Below, in pieces: positions 1 to 10,513 of a stretch of DNA of 46,765 bases. The position numbers and the translations under genes were made by a program. The DNA comes from a virus. The notes below the pieces were generated by a model that searched no databases, was not told where the DNA came from, and was given only the letters and a program-made list of their open reading frames with translations. The stretch lies in the IMG/VR virus record IMGVR_UViG_3300044630_002651, positions 1-46,765 of that record; one strand, written 5' to 3'. The stretch's first letter is position 1. Each line of letters starts with the position of its first letter.

Positions 1-1
1 A

Positions 2-231
2 ACTAGTGGAACATCAGGTTCTTCAGGTAGTAACGGTTCTTCAGGTACATCTGGTTCTAGCGGTTCAAATGGTTCTTCTGGAACTAGTGGTTCTAGTGGC
101 ACATCAGGAACTAGTGGTTCTAGTGGCACTTCAGGTTCTTCAGGAACTAGTGGTTCTAGTGGTACTTCAGGAACTAGTGGTTCTAGTGGTACATCAGGAA
201 CAAGTGGCACATCAGGGACTAGTGGTACAGG
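2..231 (+). repeat. Collagen-like GTSG/GSSG coding repeat, truncated by window start
   Basis: Nine-base units (ggt-tct-agt, gga-aca-tca and variants) encode Gly-Thr-Ser and Gly-Ser-Ser triplets without interruption. It matches the block that closes the window at 46331-46765. Confidence 0.9.
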
Positions 232-1066
232 ATTTTCAACAATTACAAATGCAGGGATTAATAGAATTTTAATTTCTGATGGAACAACAAATGCGGCGTA
301 CGCATCATCATCTTTAACATATAACGGAACAACATTATTTTTAACAGGTAGTCAAGTTATCAGTAATAACTTAACTGTTAATGGAACACTTACAGCACAA
401 CAATATGTCGTTAGTTCATCTGTAACTAACATGACAGTTCAATTTGCAAGTGGATCAACAGCGTTTGGTAATGATACAATAGATGTTCATCAGTTTACAG
501 GTTCAGTTTATATATCAGGTTCAATAGTATCTACAGGTACTTCATTAATATCAGGTTCATCACAAGTATCATTCGGTGGTATAACAGATGTCCCGTCAGG
601 TATTGTATCTAGTTCAATACAAATAAAAAATTATGGAGATTTTGCAACAACCGGTTCAAATACATTTAAAGGAAATCAAATAATCACCGGTTCAGTTTAT
701 GTGTCAGGTTCTTCACACGTTATTACCGGTTCGTTAACGGTATCTGGAAGTGTTTCGGCAACATCATTTTTTGAATTGTCGGATATTAGATATAAAGATA
801 TTATATCAGTTAATCCAAATGTAGATTTATCAACATTAGATGTTATACAATTCACATTAAAAGGTGATAATCAAGTAAGATATGGTTATTCGGCTCAAAG
901 TGTTAAAGAAGCTTGTTCTGACTTAGTCGTTGGTGATTTACCAATGAGTGTCAACTATAATGACGTCCATACTCTCAAAATACATCAATTGGAAAATAAA
1001 ATAAAACAATTAGAAAATAAAATAGAGTCATTGTATGCCAAGATCATGGACAGGGATAACGGATAA
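2..1066 (+). CDS. Tail fibre, C-terminal part, with S74-type intramolecular chaperone (5' truncated)
   Basis: The frame is open from base 2, so the gene starts outside the window. Residues 1-77 are collagen-like G-T-S / G-S-S triplets. Next comes a fibre module with the signature SSSVTNM, FASGSTAFG and FTGS that recurs in the fibre genes at 37518, 41109 and 43143. The last ~100 residues match the Peptidase S74 chaperone/autoprocessing family: a Ser-Asp pair in LSDIRYKDI (Ser codon 779-781), then YGYSAQSVKEA, and a terminal coiled coil (HQLENKIKQLENKIESL). In that family the domain drives trimer folding and cuts itself off before the Ser. The protein should sit at the tip of a tail fibre. It overlaps the next gene by 32 bases. 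It may be the missing end of the fibre gene that leaves the window at 46765. Confidence 0.85.
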   Translation, partial: TSGTSGSSGSNGSSGTSGSSGSNGSSGTSGSSGTSGTSGSSGTSGSSGTSGSSGTSGTSGSSGTSGTSGTSGTSGTGFSTITNAGINRILISDGTTNAAYASSSLTYNGTTLFLTGSQVISNNLTVNGTLTAQQYVVSSSVTNMTVQFASGSTAFGNDTIDVHQFTGSVYISGSIVSTGTSLISGSSQVSFGGITDVPSGIVSSSIQIKNYGDFATTGSNTFKGNQIITGSVYVSGSSHVITGSLTVSGSVSATSFFELSDIRYKDIISVNPNVDLSTLDVIQFTLKGDNQVRYGYSAQSVKEACSDLVVGDLPMSVNYNDVHTLKIHQLENKIKQLENKIESLYAKIMDRDNG

Positions 1067-2420
1067 TAAAATAATCACCCGTGAAGATTTAAAAAAAGCT
1101 GTAGATGATGAATACTTTGATTATAAAGAGAATCAAGTAATTGTTATCGATTCTAATATTTTTAAAGCACTTTCAAAAACGAGTGTAACTTCGTTGGTTG
1201 AAGTTGAACCAGCAACTTTCGAAGGTGGAGCAGATAATCAATTAGTTTCAAAAGTAAAGGGAAGGAGACCAAAAGAACAATGTGTAAAATACAATATTAA
1301 AGTTGAACAAAGTGATTTGAATAGTAGTTCTGATGGTAAACTTTATGTTTATTATCTTATATGTGGAGAATCGTGTCCAGTAGAAGGTGATGGTAATAAG
1401 TCGTTTACATCGTATTCCTATTCTGGTACTTTTTTGAGTGATGTTTGTGTACAAAATTGTCCTGAGACAGATTATTATATTGGTGATAAAAACGGAACAC
1501 CATTAGTAAGTCCATCATCAAAGTTAATTATATTACCTGGTCAGTGCACCTCATCTAAAACAGTTTTAAGAACTTTAACAAACTGTCCCACAGGTACAAC
1601 ATCGTATAGTTATTCAATCACAAGACCAGGAACAACAATATTAAATGATGTTATTGAACTTAATAATGATTATGGTAATTTTAATTTTACAATTTCCGCA
1701 AATACAAACAATAATACAGAAATTTTTGTTGGAAATTATTCAACTGGTTATGGTGAATTATATAAGTTAACCGGAGGAACAAACAACATAACTAAAACTA
1801 TTGGTTACTATAGCACAAATGGAGATAAAAAATTAGATATAAGGGTTTTTTCAACAACAACGGGTTCAACATTTACACCATTTGATTTATATTTTACAGG
1901 AACTTGTACAAGTACAATAAGTTGTCAAACAATAGCCGAAGAAGAAACTGAAACATATGTACAAAATGTTGTAATAAATGCGATAGATGGGGGAGTATTA
2001 ATATATTATAATAAAGACGGGTTACAAGTTGATAAGACTATAAACTCAGGAAGTTACACAATATCTGAATGTATTATTTTAGAGTCATTAAGAAATCGTC
2101 CTGTATTAGGTACATCACCACAACAATATTCGTCACCATTAGTATTAAGAGACCCAACGACATACACCATAACATCAACTGGAAGCACTTGTACTTCAAG
2201 TACAACAGGAATCACATCAAACATTAACGATAATGTTATTATAGTTTTTCGTGCAAAATATGGATTTAGTGCAACAGCATATTGGTTAGATTGTGATGGA
2301 AACACAGCAACTAGATTTATGGAAGTCGCAGAAACCTTTACTACATGTGGTAAATACGGAAGTGGTACAGGGTTACCCGTATCGTACGGAAGTTCATGTA
2401 GTTGTTTACCACCATCATAA
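1035..2420 (+). CDS. Cys-containing structural/adhesin-like protein of unknown function
   Basis: I do not recognise this 461-residue protein. It is rich in Ser, Thr, Asn and Gly, with the predicted beta-strand alternation of phage tail or adhesin proteins. It has scattered paired cysteines (CGESCP, CTSTISC, and CSCLPPS at the C-terminus) that could form disulfides outside the cell. The N-terminus has a short polar helix-like segment (ITREDLKKAVDDEYFDY). The ATG at 1035 lies inside the end of the upstream fibre gene, a 32-base overlap in another frame; no later ATG would keep the N-terminal segment. Its position directly after a fibre and before the adhesin at 2739 suggests a tail-tip accessory or host-contact protein. 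That is inference from position and composition. Confidence 0.55.
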   Translation: MPRSWTGITDNKIITREDLKKAVDDEYFDYKENQVIVIDSNIFKALSKTSVTSLVEVEPATFEGGADNQLVSKVKGRRPKEQCVKYNIKVEQSDLNSSSDGKLYVYYLICGESCPVEGDGNKSFTSYSYSGTFLSDVCVQNCPETDYYIGDKNGTPLVSPSSKLIILPGQCTSSKTVLRTLTNCPTGTTSYSYSITRPGTTILNDVIELNNDYGNFNFTISANTNNNTEIFVGNYSTGYGELYKLTGGTNNITKTIGYYSTNGDKKLDIRVFSTTTGSTFTPFDLYFTGTCTSTISCQTIAEEETETYVQNVVINAIDGGVLIYYNKDGLQVDKTINSGSYTISECIILESLRNRPVLGTSPQQYSSPLVLRDPTTYTITSTGSTCTSSTTGITSNINDNVIIVFRAKYGFSATAYWLDCDGNTATRFMEVAETFTTCGKYGSGTGLPVSYGSSCSCLPPS

Positions 2421-2444
2421 AACATAAAACATAAAATATAAAAA

Positions 2445-2735
2445 ATGAGTGATAATAGTCTACCAAGTGTTAGTGTAAGTACAAATTTTGGTACAATAAA
2501 AAAAATTGTTTGGTTTGAAGTTTCATCTTCCTATGGAAGCTTTAATATGAATTTTTTTATTACAAATGATAGGGATAGAGATATGAATATCACAATATTT
2601 AATAAAGGGACTAATGTGGTGGTTTTTAACAAAACATACCCATTGAGTCCAAATTTAACAACAATAATAGATAACACAACAATAGTACATACCCCATCGA
2701 CTATGTCTAATGTGTATGGTATAAAAATGACATAA
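2445..2735 (+). CDS. Small hypothetical protein of the tail block
   Basis: A 96-residue unknown protein, polar and beta-rich in composition, without cysteines, signal peptide or membrane segment. The start is preceded by the A-rich sequence common in this genome (aaaatataaaaaATG). Its stop is separated from the next ATG by three bases, so it is probably co-translated with the giant protein at 2739. It may be an accessory subunit of that protein; no motif supports a more specific role. Confidence 0.5.
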   Translation: MSDNSLPSVSVSTNFGTIKKIVWFEVSSSYGSFNMNFFITNDRDRDMNITIFNKGTNVVVFNKTYPLSPNLTTIIDNTTIVHTPSTMSNVYGIKMT

Positions 2736-2738
2736 TAA

Positions 2739-5700
2739 ATGAGTAGTACTTTTAATTTTAATTGTCCAGTACCTTTAGCCGGTGACCCAACAATTCACGA
2801 ATGTGGGATTACTAAACCTATATCAGGAACAACAACGGGATTAACAAGTAATGTCACAACATACAACTTACGATACAGTTTATTAGAAAATTTAAAACCA
2901 GTTTATGTAACTAATAAACCAACAGTCAGTAAATTAATAAAATTTGTTTTTAATAATTTTACTCTAAATGGTTCAAATATTGACGTATATATTAAACAAG
3001 GTGTTGGAATTGATATAAAAACAGTATTACAATTTAATGTACCGTCTAACTCATCAAGTTCAATTAACAAATATGTCAACTTTCTTTTAGATTCAACATC
3101 AAGAAATGATTTGTTTATTACAATAGATATTGTAATTAATGGAGGTAGCGGAACACGTAGTTTTAACTGTCAAGCATTATGTAATTCATTACCAACAACT
3201 TCACAAGAATTTTGTGTTGGTTGGTTACCAAATATATCATATTGCTCAGGTTGTCCAAGTACTGTAACATATTATGCGGAAGAAACTTTAGATAATGTTA
3301 CGGCTATTACTAATAAAAAATGGTATAAAGACCAAGATTTAATAAATGAAGTTGACAACGGAACATATGCCATTTTAAAATCTACTGATCAAAATAATAT
3401 TAAAATAATATTAAAATATAACACGTCTATACATAAATTTGAATTTTACGATTCTTGTGATTCAAATATTTTTGATTGTAATATTGGATATATCGAACAA
3501 ACCCATTTATTAAGTGATTATACATTAAGTAAACCTTATTTAGATGGGTCAAGCTTAAAATCAAATTTAAAATGGTCATTAAAAAATACCAAAATTTTGT
3601 TAACATCAAATTCCGCAATAACTGAAATAAAAGTTACATATACAGGTAATGCAAGTTCAGTTGTGTTTACAATAAGTAATGGTAAAAATGATAAATTTGC
3701 TGGTTTCATATCATGGTCTCCATTTGGAGATGAGGCATTTAGATTGGTTGATGATGATACTATTTTTAAAGTTCCAAGTGGTGTGAATGGTATTAGAATT
3801 CGAGTAATTAGCCCATCGGGTCTTATATCAATTAGATCTTTAGTAGGACAAATAAAATCTTATAATAGTAATAATACTGTCACAACTAGAATTACTACAG
3901 ATTGTTTTAGTACACCAATTTATAGTTATTTAGTCGGTGTAAATCCTTATTCTGCTTGGGATTCAATAAATACACCAAGTGTCAAAACATATCTTTATTC
4001 TTTAACTGAAATATCAGGTTGGGCTAGTAATGTTAAAGTATATAATGATATTCTATTTAGACAACCAGCATTACCATACTATTATGGTTATAGTGGCAAT
4101 AATAAAGTATATAAGGTAGGTTTAACGGATATAAAAAGAGATTTTGGGGTTAAGACGGATTATAGAGCAAAGAAAAAAATATTTAGCAGCACAAAAATAT
4201 CAACTATTATTAATGGACCTAAATTATTTACAGGTGGAACTACAAATGATTCATATACATTAGCATGTATTGAACCATACTTTATTGGTTCGGGTGCAAT
4301 AGGTAAAGTGTTATCGTCGGGTGATTACTACCAACCAACCGTTTATTCATACTATTTAGGTTGGTCAACAAGTACCGAATATAATTCAAACAATAACTTT
4401 TTCACATCATTTGATTTTAATAATTCCACACATACACCAATAACGGGTTATGAACATATGACTATAAAGTTAGTTCGTTCATATATAAACTCAGTAAAAA
4501 ATAATTCATTTTTTAATGGGTTAGATACTAATGCTTTGGCCGAAGGTGGCTTCATGTTAGGTATTATGCTTTCAGGTGTTGCATTTGCTGCTGAAGGTTT
4601 ATCGTTACAACTCGGTATGACTTTATTGAAAATAGGTGGGGCAACTTTCAACCCATATATTTTAGCACTTGCAGTTGTTATACTTGTTGTATCATTTTTT
4701 ATAACAACTAGTAAAGATTTTATTGAAGATTGTAAACAATTATTAAAAAGATACACAACAACAAATTATCCTTATATAAAAACAGGAGCCACAATATATA
4801 AAGACACTAACACTACAACAATAGATAACGGTAAATATTTTTGTGACGGAGGATATTTCTATAATGTACCGTCGCCTGGTTCAACAGTTACAACAAAAAC
4901 ATTGTCTTACAAATATATCGGTGGAGTAAAAACATATTCAAAGGATGTGTTAGATATTAACAATACACAACAATCGTATACATTAATAAATGACGAAATA
5001 TTAGATTTATTATTTTTATCATATATTGCTGGAAAACCAGAAAAATTTGATACCGCACAATCACTTTTTGTAAGTGAAACGACATCGACATTAGTATCAC
5101 AATCAAGTGATATTATTGGTAGTTTAAATAATCCAATTGCCATCAACTATCAATTACCTGAAGGTTTTATAACCTCATTTGATTCAAATGACATTACCAC
5201 AGAAATTACACAAACTATATTATCTGACTTAACTGGATTAACACACCAATATTTATATTCTTTTGAAGAAAAACCTGGTGTTGTTGAAATACAAACATAT
5301 TTTACACACGAAATAAAAATAGAAGATAACCCAAATATTTTTATTTTAAATTATGATAATTCAAGTGATAATGGTGTAACAATAGGTACGACATTATATT
5401 ATGAATATGATGGAGATTCGAGTGTGTTAGATGGGTATTATGCTATTTCAGGATCAACACCATATAGAACATTTTATAAAACCACTAACGGTAATGTTGT
5501 TGATATAATAACAATGGAGACAAGTGTTAGTACAACGGGGTCGTCGGTTAATAGTGGACCACATAATGTCATATCCAATTCCAAAGATTATACAAGTGGA
5601 TGGTTTTTAAATTCACATTTAACTAAAGATTTGGATTTAAATGTATACAATAATACAAATAATCTTATTATAGATTGGAACACGAGTAACTTTTATAATA

Positions 5701-8282
5701 GTGAATATGTTACGAGAGGTTTAATAAAAGATTTCACAACGAAAGATAGTTTAATTTTATATGGTGATAACACAACTTCTACCGAAATAGATAACTCAAC
5801 GACAGATGCCGAACAACAATTTTATAGACAAATTTTTCCATTTGATAGTGAAATTTTTGTATATGATAGAGAAGACACATTAACTATAAAACCTGTTGAG
5901 GTTTGTAACACTGGTGGACCTAACGGTATAAATTATCAAATTTTAGACAGTAATGGTAACCTAATACCATCATATGTTGGAGTTGAATTCAATTCTAACA
6001 TTTACACAGGTTCGAGTATTTTATATTCTTCAATAACAGTCACAATTTTAGGTAGTGAATATGAAAAATATGTAGATTTACCTAATATTAATTCGGGCGA
6101 CATAACAGACGTAACAATATCAATTACGTCACCAAATCCACATTTAAAAACCACATTTACAACAGGTAGTTTTAGTGGGTGTACCGCACCAGAACCTTGT
6201 GTATATTATTCAGGAACAACCTATCAAGTAAATTCATATGGATTTATTCAATATCAAAAATATGATGAGATTAGTAGAACGTCATCAACACAATATGAAT
6301 TTGTTTATGAAGGTCAATATCAGTTAACAGATATAATTGAATATGGTTCAATTTATGGTGCTTTTGATGCCGATTTTGAAACTAATTTACACTATCCGGC
6401 AGCAGTTATTTTTGTTTTAAATTTGGGGGTATGTTATACGCCGGTAACCCCAACCCCAACCCCAACCAATACGGTAACTCCAACAAATACACCAACTAAT
6501 ACACCTACTAATACTGTTACTCCGACCAATACACCTACACCGTCAACTGTTTGTGAATTTGGATTATCTGTAGTTGTATTAACACCAACACCTACAAATA
6601 CTCCAACTAATACCGTTACACCGACTAACACTCCGACTAACACACCTACACCTACAAATACTCCAACTAATACTCCGACTAATACCCCAACAAACACACC
6701 AACTAATACCGTTACACCAACTAATACACCAACAAATACGGTTACTCCGACCAATACACCTACACCATCAACTGTTTGTGAATTTGGTCTATCTGTTGTT
6801 GTGTTAACTCCTACACCAACTAACACACCAACACCAACTAACACACCTACTGTTACACCTACTAATACTCCGACTAATACGGTTACTCCGACCAACACCC
6901 CGACTAATACACCTACTAATACTCCGACTAATACGGTTACGCCAACTAATACGCCAACTAACACACCAACTAACACACCTACTAACACATCTACCCCGAC
7001 TAATACCCCAACAAACACACCAACAAATACACCAACTAATACACCAACAAATACGGTTACTCCGACCAATACACCTACACCATCAACTGTTTGTGAATTT
7101 GGTCTATCTGTTGTTGTGTTAACTCCTACACCAACCAATACCCCAACTAATACACCAACTAATACTCCAACTAACACACCAACAAATACTCCCACCAATA
7201 CACCTACCGTTACACCGACTAACACACCAACAGGAACACCAACACCAACTCCATCATTACCGGCATTAACGGTATCGGTAAGTTCAAGTTCTTCACAATC
7301 ATGTCATAATGTTAGTGATGCATCATTTACGTTAAGTGCGAGTGGTGGTAATGGTGCATCATATGAGTATTCAAGAGATAATGATAACTGGCAAGCAAGT
7401 GCGTCATTTAGTAGTTTAGCTGGCGGAACTTATACTGGTTACGTTAGAAATAGTAATAGAGTTGGAACTGTCGCTTCAGTTTCAGTTGGTAACTTGGCAA
7501 AAACCGCACCAAATGCAACATTTACAAATACAAATGTAAGTTGTAATGGTGGTGCAAATGGTTCAATAGCAGTATCAGGTGGGTCAGGTGGATCAGGAAC
7601 AGGATACAGCACTTCAATAGATAATGTTACATATTTTAATTTACCTAAAACATTTAATTCATTAACCGCCGCAGCACATTCAGTTTATGTTAAAGATAGT
7701 TTAGGTTGTGTACAATCATATTCACAAACAATAACACAACCAACAGTACAAACTGCAACAATAACATCGTTTGTTAATGAAACAGTAGCAGGAAACGGAT
7801 CACTTCAAGTAACCTCAACAGGTGGAGTTTGGCCTAAAACATATAGATTATATAAAGATATCACTACCACATCTTACACTGATTACGATTATGCGAATGA
7901 TACGTTAATCTCTACAGTTACCGATAAAACCGAATCGGCACCAACTAATGGATTTACTTCTTTAGGTTGTGGAAATTATTATTTAAGCGTTGTGGATGCG
8001 AATGGATGTACGACATATTCATCTCATGTAGAAATTTTATGTGCTGGAACATCTTGTACTTGTTATTCTGTTTATAATGAAACTAACGATATTATAACAT
8101 TTACATATAATAGATGTTCAGATGGTACGGTAGCGTCAATAACGGCTCCAAGAGGTGGTGTTAGGTCAGTATGTGTATCTCCGGGTGGTGATGTTTACGA
8201 CCCATCAGGATTATTGACAATAATAGATTGTGGAGCAGGGGCAACTTGTACTACAAATGGAGGTTGTACGGAGTGTGTATAA
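2739..8282 (+). CDS. Giant tail-associated adhesin with PT-rich linker and SprB-like repeats
   Basis: This 1847-residue protein has four visible parts. Residues 1-~600 and ~660-1230 are beta-rich and of unknown family. Residues ~603-657 are strongly hydrophobic and Gly/Ala-rich ([18 protein letters not shown] ... [15 protein letters not shown]), which is unusual in a soluble tail protein. Residues ~1235-1505 are a Pro-Thr-Asn linker (TPTNTPTNT) broken by three copies of [10 protein letters not shown]. Residues ~1507-1790 hold about three SprB-like repeats: [16 protein letters not shown] ... [14 protein letters not shown], and [13 protein letters not shown]. This family is typical of Bacteroidetes surface adhesins such as the gliding adhesin SprB. 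The last ~55 residues are cysteine-rich. It lies in the tail block and is probably displayed on the particle. The host-binding role is inference. Confidence 0.7.
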   Translation: MSSTFNFNCPVPLAGDPTIHECGITKPISGTTTGLTSNVTTYNLRYSLLENLKPVYVTNKPTVSKLIKFVFNNFTLNGSNIDVYIKQGVGIDIKTVLQFNVPSNSSSSINKYVNFLLDSTSRNDLFITIDIVINGGSGTRSFNCQALCNSLPTTSQEFCVGWLPNISYCSGCPSTVTYYAEETLDNVTAITNKKWYKDQDLINEVDNGTYAILKSTDQNNIKIILKYNTSIHKFEFYDSCDSNIFDCNIGYIEQTHLLSDYTLSKPYLDGSSLKSNLKWSLKNTKILLTSNSAITEIKVTYTGNASSVVFTISNGKNDKFAGFISWSPFGDEAFRLVDDDTIFKVPSGVNGIRIRVISPSGLISIRSLVGQIKSYNSNNTVTTRITTDCFSTPIYSYLVGVNPYSAWDSINTPSVKTYLYSLTEISGWASNVKVYNDILFRQPALPYYYGYSGNNKVYKVGLTDIKRDFGVKTDYRAKKKIFSSTKISTIINGPKLFTGGTTNDSYTLACIEPYFIGSGAIGKVLSSGDYYQPTVYSYYLGWSTSTEYNSNNNFFTSFDFNNSTHTPITGYEHMTIKLVRSYINSVKNNSFFNGLDTNALAEGGFMLGIMLSGVAFAAEGLSLQLGMTLLKIGGATFNPYILALAVVILVVSFFITTSKDFIEDCKQLLKRYTTTNYPYIKTGATIYKDTNTTTIDNGKYFCDGGYFYNVPSPGSTVTTKTLSYKYIGGVKTYSKDVLDINNTQQSYTLINDEILDLLFLSYIAGKPEKFDTAQSLFVSETTSTLVSQSSDIIGSLNNPIAINYQLPEGFITSFDSNDITTEITQTILSDLTGLTHQYLYSFEEKPGVVEIQTYFTHEIKIEDNPNIFILNYDNSSDNGVTIGTTLYYEYDGDSSVLDGYYAISGSTPYRTFYKTTNGNVVDIITMETSVSTTGSSVNSGPHNVISNSKDYTSGWFLNSHLTKDLDLNVYNNTNNLIIDWNTSNFYNSEYVTRGLIKDFTTKDSLILYGDNTTSTEIDNSTTDAEQQFYRQIFPFDSEIFVYDREDTLTIKPVEVCNTGGPNGINYQILDSNGNLIPSYVGVEFNSNIYTGSSILYSSITVTILGSEYEKYVDLPNINSGDITDVTISITSPNPHLKTTFTTGSFSGCTAPEPCVYYSGTTYQVNSYGFIQYQKYDEISRTSSTQYEFVYEGQYQLTDIIEYGSIYGAFDADFETNLHYPAAVIFVLNLGVCYTPVTPTPTPTNTVTPTNTPTNTPTNTVTPTNTPTPSTVCEFGLSVVVLTPTPTNTPTNTVTPTNTPTNTPTPTNTPTNTPTNTPTNTPTNTVTPTNTPTNTVTPTNTPTPSTVCEFGLSVVVLTPTPTNTPTPTNTPTVTPTNTPTNTVTPTNTPTNTPTNTPTNTVTPTNTPTNTPTNTPTNTSTPTNTPTNTPTNTPTNTPTNTVTPTNTPTPSTVCEFGLSVVVLTPTPTNTPTNTPTNTPTNTPTNTPTNTPTVTPTNTPTGTPTPTPSLPALTVSVSSSSSQSCHNVSDASFTLSASGGNGASYEYSRDNDNWQASASFSSLAGGTYTGYVRNSNRVGTVASVSVGNLAKTAPNATFTNTNVSCNGGANGSIAVSGGSGGSGTGYSTSIDNVTYFNLPKTFNSLTAAAHSVYVKDSLGCVQSYSQTITQPTVQTATITSFVNETVAGNGSLQVTSTGGVWPKTYRLYKDITTTSYTDYDYANDTLISTVTDKTESAPTNGFTSLGCGNYYLSVVDANGCTTYSSHVEILCAGTSCTCYSVYNETNDIITFTYNRCSDGTVASITAPRGGVRSVCVSPGGDVYDPSGLLTIIDCGAGATCTTNGGCTECV
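6442..7251 (+). repeat. Pro-Thr-Asn linker repeat with three [10 protein letters not shown] inserts
   Basis: Degenerate 6-12 base units (cca-act-aat-aca) encode TPTNTPTNT. Three inserts, near 6541, 6766 and 7081, encode [13 protein letters not shown]. Bases 6713-6820 and 7028-7135 are identical over 108 bp, a perfect direct repeat spaced by 315 bp (105 codons), so a recent in-frame duplication is likely. The first insert copy has diverged. Confidence 0.9.
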
Positions 8283-8299
8283 TATATTTAAAATAAACA

Positions 8300-8307
8300 T
8301 ATTTATA
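8300..8307 (+). promoter_or_regulatory. TATTTATA box upstream of structural gene
   Basis: TATTTATA followed by ATAAAAG lies 23 bases before the ATG at 8331. The same octamer, or a one-base variant, occurs in the gaps before 9019, 9605, 23626, 37518 and 43143. A phage promoter element is proposed from this recurrence only. Confidence 0.3.
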
Positions 8308-8330
8308 ATAAAAGAAATTAAAATTTAAAA

Positions 8331-8939
8331 ATGCCAGTAGTAACAATAACAGGAACAGGATTAGGTTCTGCAACAGCACCAAATAATTTTACAATAGCAA
8401 TTATTGATTATACGGGCGGAACCACTCAGTACGCTACAAATGTAACAAGAACAGAATTAATTTCAGGATATAATGTAACTGTAAATCCGGGTGATGTTAC
8501 AGTTAGAGCAACAAGTACCGGAACATGTACTAGTTTTGCGTCTGTCGACGTATCAACATTAGCCTTACAATCATATAGACCAAGTCCAGTGGAAGGTACC
8601 ACATCTTTCGCAGAACCTGATTCTTTTGATGAAAGTGGTGGTCGTGATGGTGCGGGAATTAGTATCGAAATTATAATTGGAAATGCATTTGTTTATCCTT
8701 TTATGAACGAAGCAGATTTTGCACTCACACACGTATCAACGGTAGGTGGTACCAGTACAGGACCTTTTTTAGCCGGTTCTTTAGCGATTAGTAAAAGTAC
8801 TACAAATTTAGAATTGTCTGGAATGTCAAAAACGTCTTACCTTTCAGATCCATCAGTTAATACCTCAACGTATAGATTAACATATACCCCATCAGGACTA
8901 TCAAGAGATTTTAATTATTATTGGGTTGTTGGTGTATAA
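8331..8939 (+). CDS. Hypothetical structural protein
   Basis: A 202-residue protein of unknown family. The first ~80 residues look like a small Ig-like or carbohydrate-binding beta-sandwich (TVNPGDVTVRATSTGTC with alternating hydrophobics). This is followed by a polar linker (SPVEGTTSFAEPDSFDESGG) and a second beta-rich part. There is no signal peptide. It is separated by short AT-rich gaps from the adhesin gene before it and the baseplate-like genes after it, each gap carrying a TATTTATA box. It is probably a virion protein, judged from its neighbours. Confidence 0.5.
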   Translation: MPVVTITGTGLGSATAPNNFTIAIIDYTGGTTQYATNVTRTELISGYNVTVNPGDVTVRATSTGTCTSFASVDVSTLALQSYRPSPVEGTTSFAEPDSFDESGGRDGAGISIEIIIGNAFVYPFMNEADFALTHVSTVGGTSTGPFLAGSLAISKSTTNLELSGMSKTSYLSDPSVNTSTYRLTYTPSGLSRDFNYYWVVGV

Positions 8940-8994
8940 CCTACTCTTTATTTACATTAAATTAATCTTTATATTACCTAAAACCTAATAAAGA

Positions 8995-9002
8995 TATTTA
9001 TA
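8995..9002 (+). promoter_or_regulatory. TATTTATA box upstream of structural gene
   Basis: TATTTATA lies 16 bases before the ATG at 9019, in a 79-base AT-rich gap that also contains CTTTATATTA. It belongs to the recurrent set described at 8300. Confidence 0.3.
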
Positions 9003-9018
9003 GGTGTAAATAATTTAT

Positions 9019-9579
9019 ATGTCAGATTTATTTGGAAGTATGTCTTTTTATGTTCCGTCTTACCCAAAAGACGGAGAAGTCCAATCTGGTATTACACAAA
9101 ACTATTTAAACGATTATGAATACACCCCAACAACGGGATATACGTCATTTTCATATATTGGTATTGGAACAAGTAGATTATCCGAATTAAAAAAATACGG
9201 AACAACAGGGTATACACAAAATTTACTTTATAGTTCAAAAACCGAAAATGATTTAACTATCGATTTTACTGGATACACTTTCACATATTCAGGAAAGACA
9301 AATACCACCACAATATTACAATATTACGATAGGTCAGATGGATACACTGAAATTGCTGGAAATACAACTGGATTTACCAAGGAAGAAGTTTTTGAACAAG
9401 CGTTAACAAGAAACGAGCATTTCTTGGGGTTTGTAGAACAACCAACCGTTTATTCGGACGTTTTTGTGGAACGAGGTAAATTGGGGGTCATGGAAAGAAA
9501 TTTCAGGTTAAGTGAAATTGATAGTATGGGTGAATTGAGTATATATGGAAATGGGTATTTTAAAGTTAGAAAACAATAA
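9019..9579 (+). CDS. Hypothetical tail/baseplate protein
   Basis: A 186-residue protein without a family I can name. It is aromatic and Gly/Thr-rich in the first two thirds (TPTTGYTSFSYIGIGTSRL), then turns polar and helical. The C-terminus, ERNFRLSEIDSMGELSIYGNGYFKV, reads like an assembly or interface segment of a tail protein. It precedes two genes (9605, 10513) that look like baseplate components, and the three probably form one transcription unit. Confidence 0.5.
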   Translation: MSDLFGSMSFYVPSYPKDGEVQSGITQNYLNDYEYTPTTGYTSFSYIGIGTSRLSELKKYGTTGYTQNLLYSSKTENDLTIDFTGYTFTYSGKTNTTTILQYYDRSDGYTEIAGNTTGFTKEEVFEQALTRNEHFLGFVEQPTVYSDVFVERGKLGVMERNFRLSEIDSMGELSIYGNGYFKVRKQ

Positions 9580-9585
9580 GATTTA

Positions 9586-9593
9586 TATTTATT
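9586..9593 (+). promoter_or_regulatory. TATTTATT box (variant of TATTTATA)
   Basis: TATTTATTAATAAAAG lies 11 bases before the ATG at 9605 and closely matches the sequence before 8331. It may be a promoter or simply AT-rich leader; the close spacing to the ATG weakens the promoter reading. Confidence 0.22.
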
Positions 9594-9604
9594 AATAAAA
9601 GAAA

Positions 9605-10513
9605 ATGGCAGTAGGATCATATGGTATTGTAAGACCCGCAGATGTATCACCAGCAGACGTAGAGATATTATATCATTACGTTTCGGGTAGGACTGCGAAC
9701 GTCACCCCAACATTAACAAAATTAGACTCGACAGCAATATTAACACCGGTGTTTCATAATGAAACAACAGGTGGTGTTGCGAATAGAGAAATTTTAGGTG
9801 GTTTATATAATTTAAAATTACAAGCGGGTCAATTCTCTGAATTAGGAATTTACACATTACATTTACGACCTAAACAAGTTAGAACAAGTATTATGGATTG
9901 TGGAGTTTTAGCATCACTTCCATCAGTTAGAGGTTTAGTTATTGATGTTGGTAATGTACCGGTTGACGACCAAGGAAAATTCACACCACAAGGATTAGTT
10001 GGATATAGAATTGAATACATCAATAAAACAAATAATCAAAAAGTTCCAAACTTTTATAGATTAGTAACATCATCTTTTTATTGTGTACCGACTACTGCAA
10101 ATTTATCAAACTCAACAGATAAAGCCATTAGATATCAATATACCGATACTCAATCTAACTTTATATTTTTAACAGTAACTCCAAGTTCATCACCATCAAG
10201 TAGACCAAATGTGGTTCCATTTATCGGTGAACCGGGTCAAACTATTATTTTAACAAATACATTCTTCAACCCAACAACGGTTGAAATTGAAATGGTTGAA
10301 CATGACGCATCAACATTAGCACACGCACTTTATGGTGACCAAACTAAGGCGATTGCACCAGGTATTTACACAATCTACGATAAGGATAAAAATATCTATA
10401 AACAATATAATCTTTTTGAAATTAAAGATCAATTTAATGAGACATTATATGAAGTTCGTGAAGAAAGAACAAGTATTGATGAAACCTTAAATTTAGATAA
10501 TATAACAGGATAA
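9605..10513 (+). CDS. Putative baseplate/tail structural protein
   Basis: A 302-residue protein of mixed composition, predicted soluble. It has recognisable stretches such as [20 protein letters not shown] at the N-terminus and [18 protein letters not shown] in the middle, but I know no characterised family for them. Its TAA stop shares one base with the ATG of the 1035-residue baseplate-like gene (TAATG). This implies translational coupling and probably a shared structure. The N-terminal half looks beta-rich. The C-terminus is helical and charged ([18 protein letters not shown]). Confidence 0.55.
   Translation: MAVGSYGIVRPADVSPADVEILYHYVSGRTANVTPTLTKLDSTAILTPVFHNETTGGVANREILGGLYNLKLQAGQFSELGIYTLHLRPKQVRTSIMDCGVLASLPSVRGLVIDVGNVPVDDQGKFTPQGLVGYRIEYINKTNNQKVPNFYRLVTSSFYCVPTTANLSNSTDKAIRYQYTDTQSNFIFLTVTPSSSPSSRPNVVPFIGEPGQTIILTNTFFNPTTVEIEMVEHDASTLAHALYGDQTKAIAPGIYTIYDKDKNIYKQYNLFEIKDQFNETLYEVREERTSIDETLNLDNITG

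Noticed and set aside
6434-7225. Long minus-strand frame encoding [11 protein letters not shown] repeats
   Set aside because: It is the mirror of the TPTNT repeat, where third-base patterns keep the opposite strand open; composition is not protein-like.
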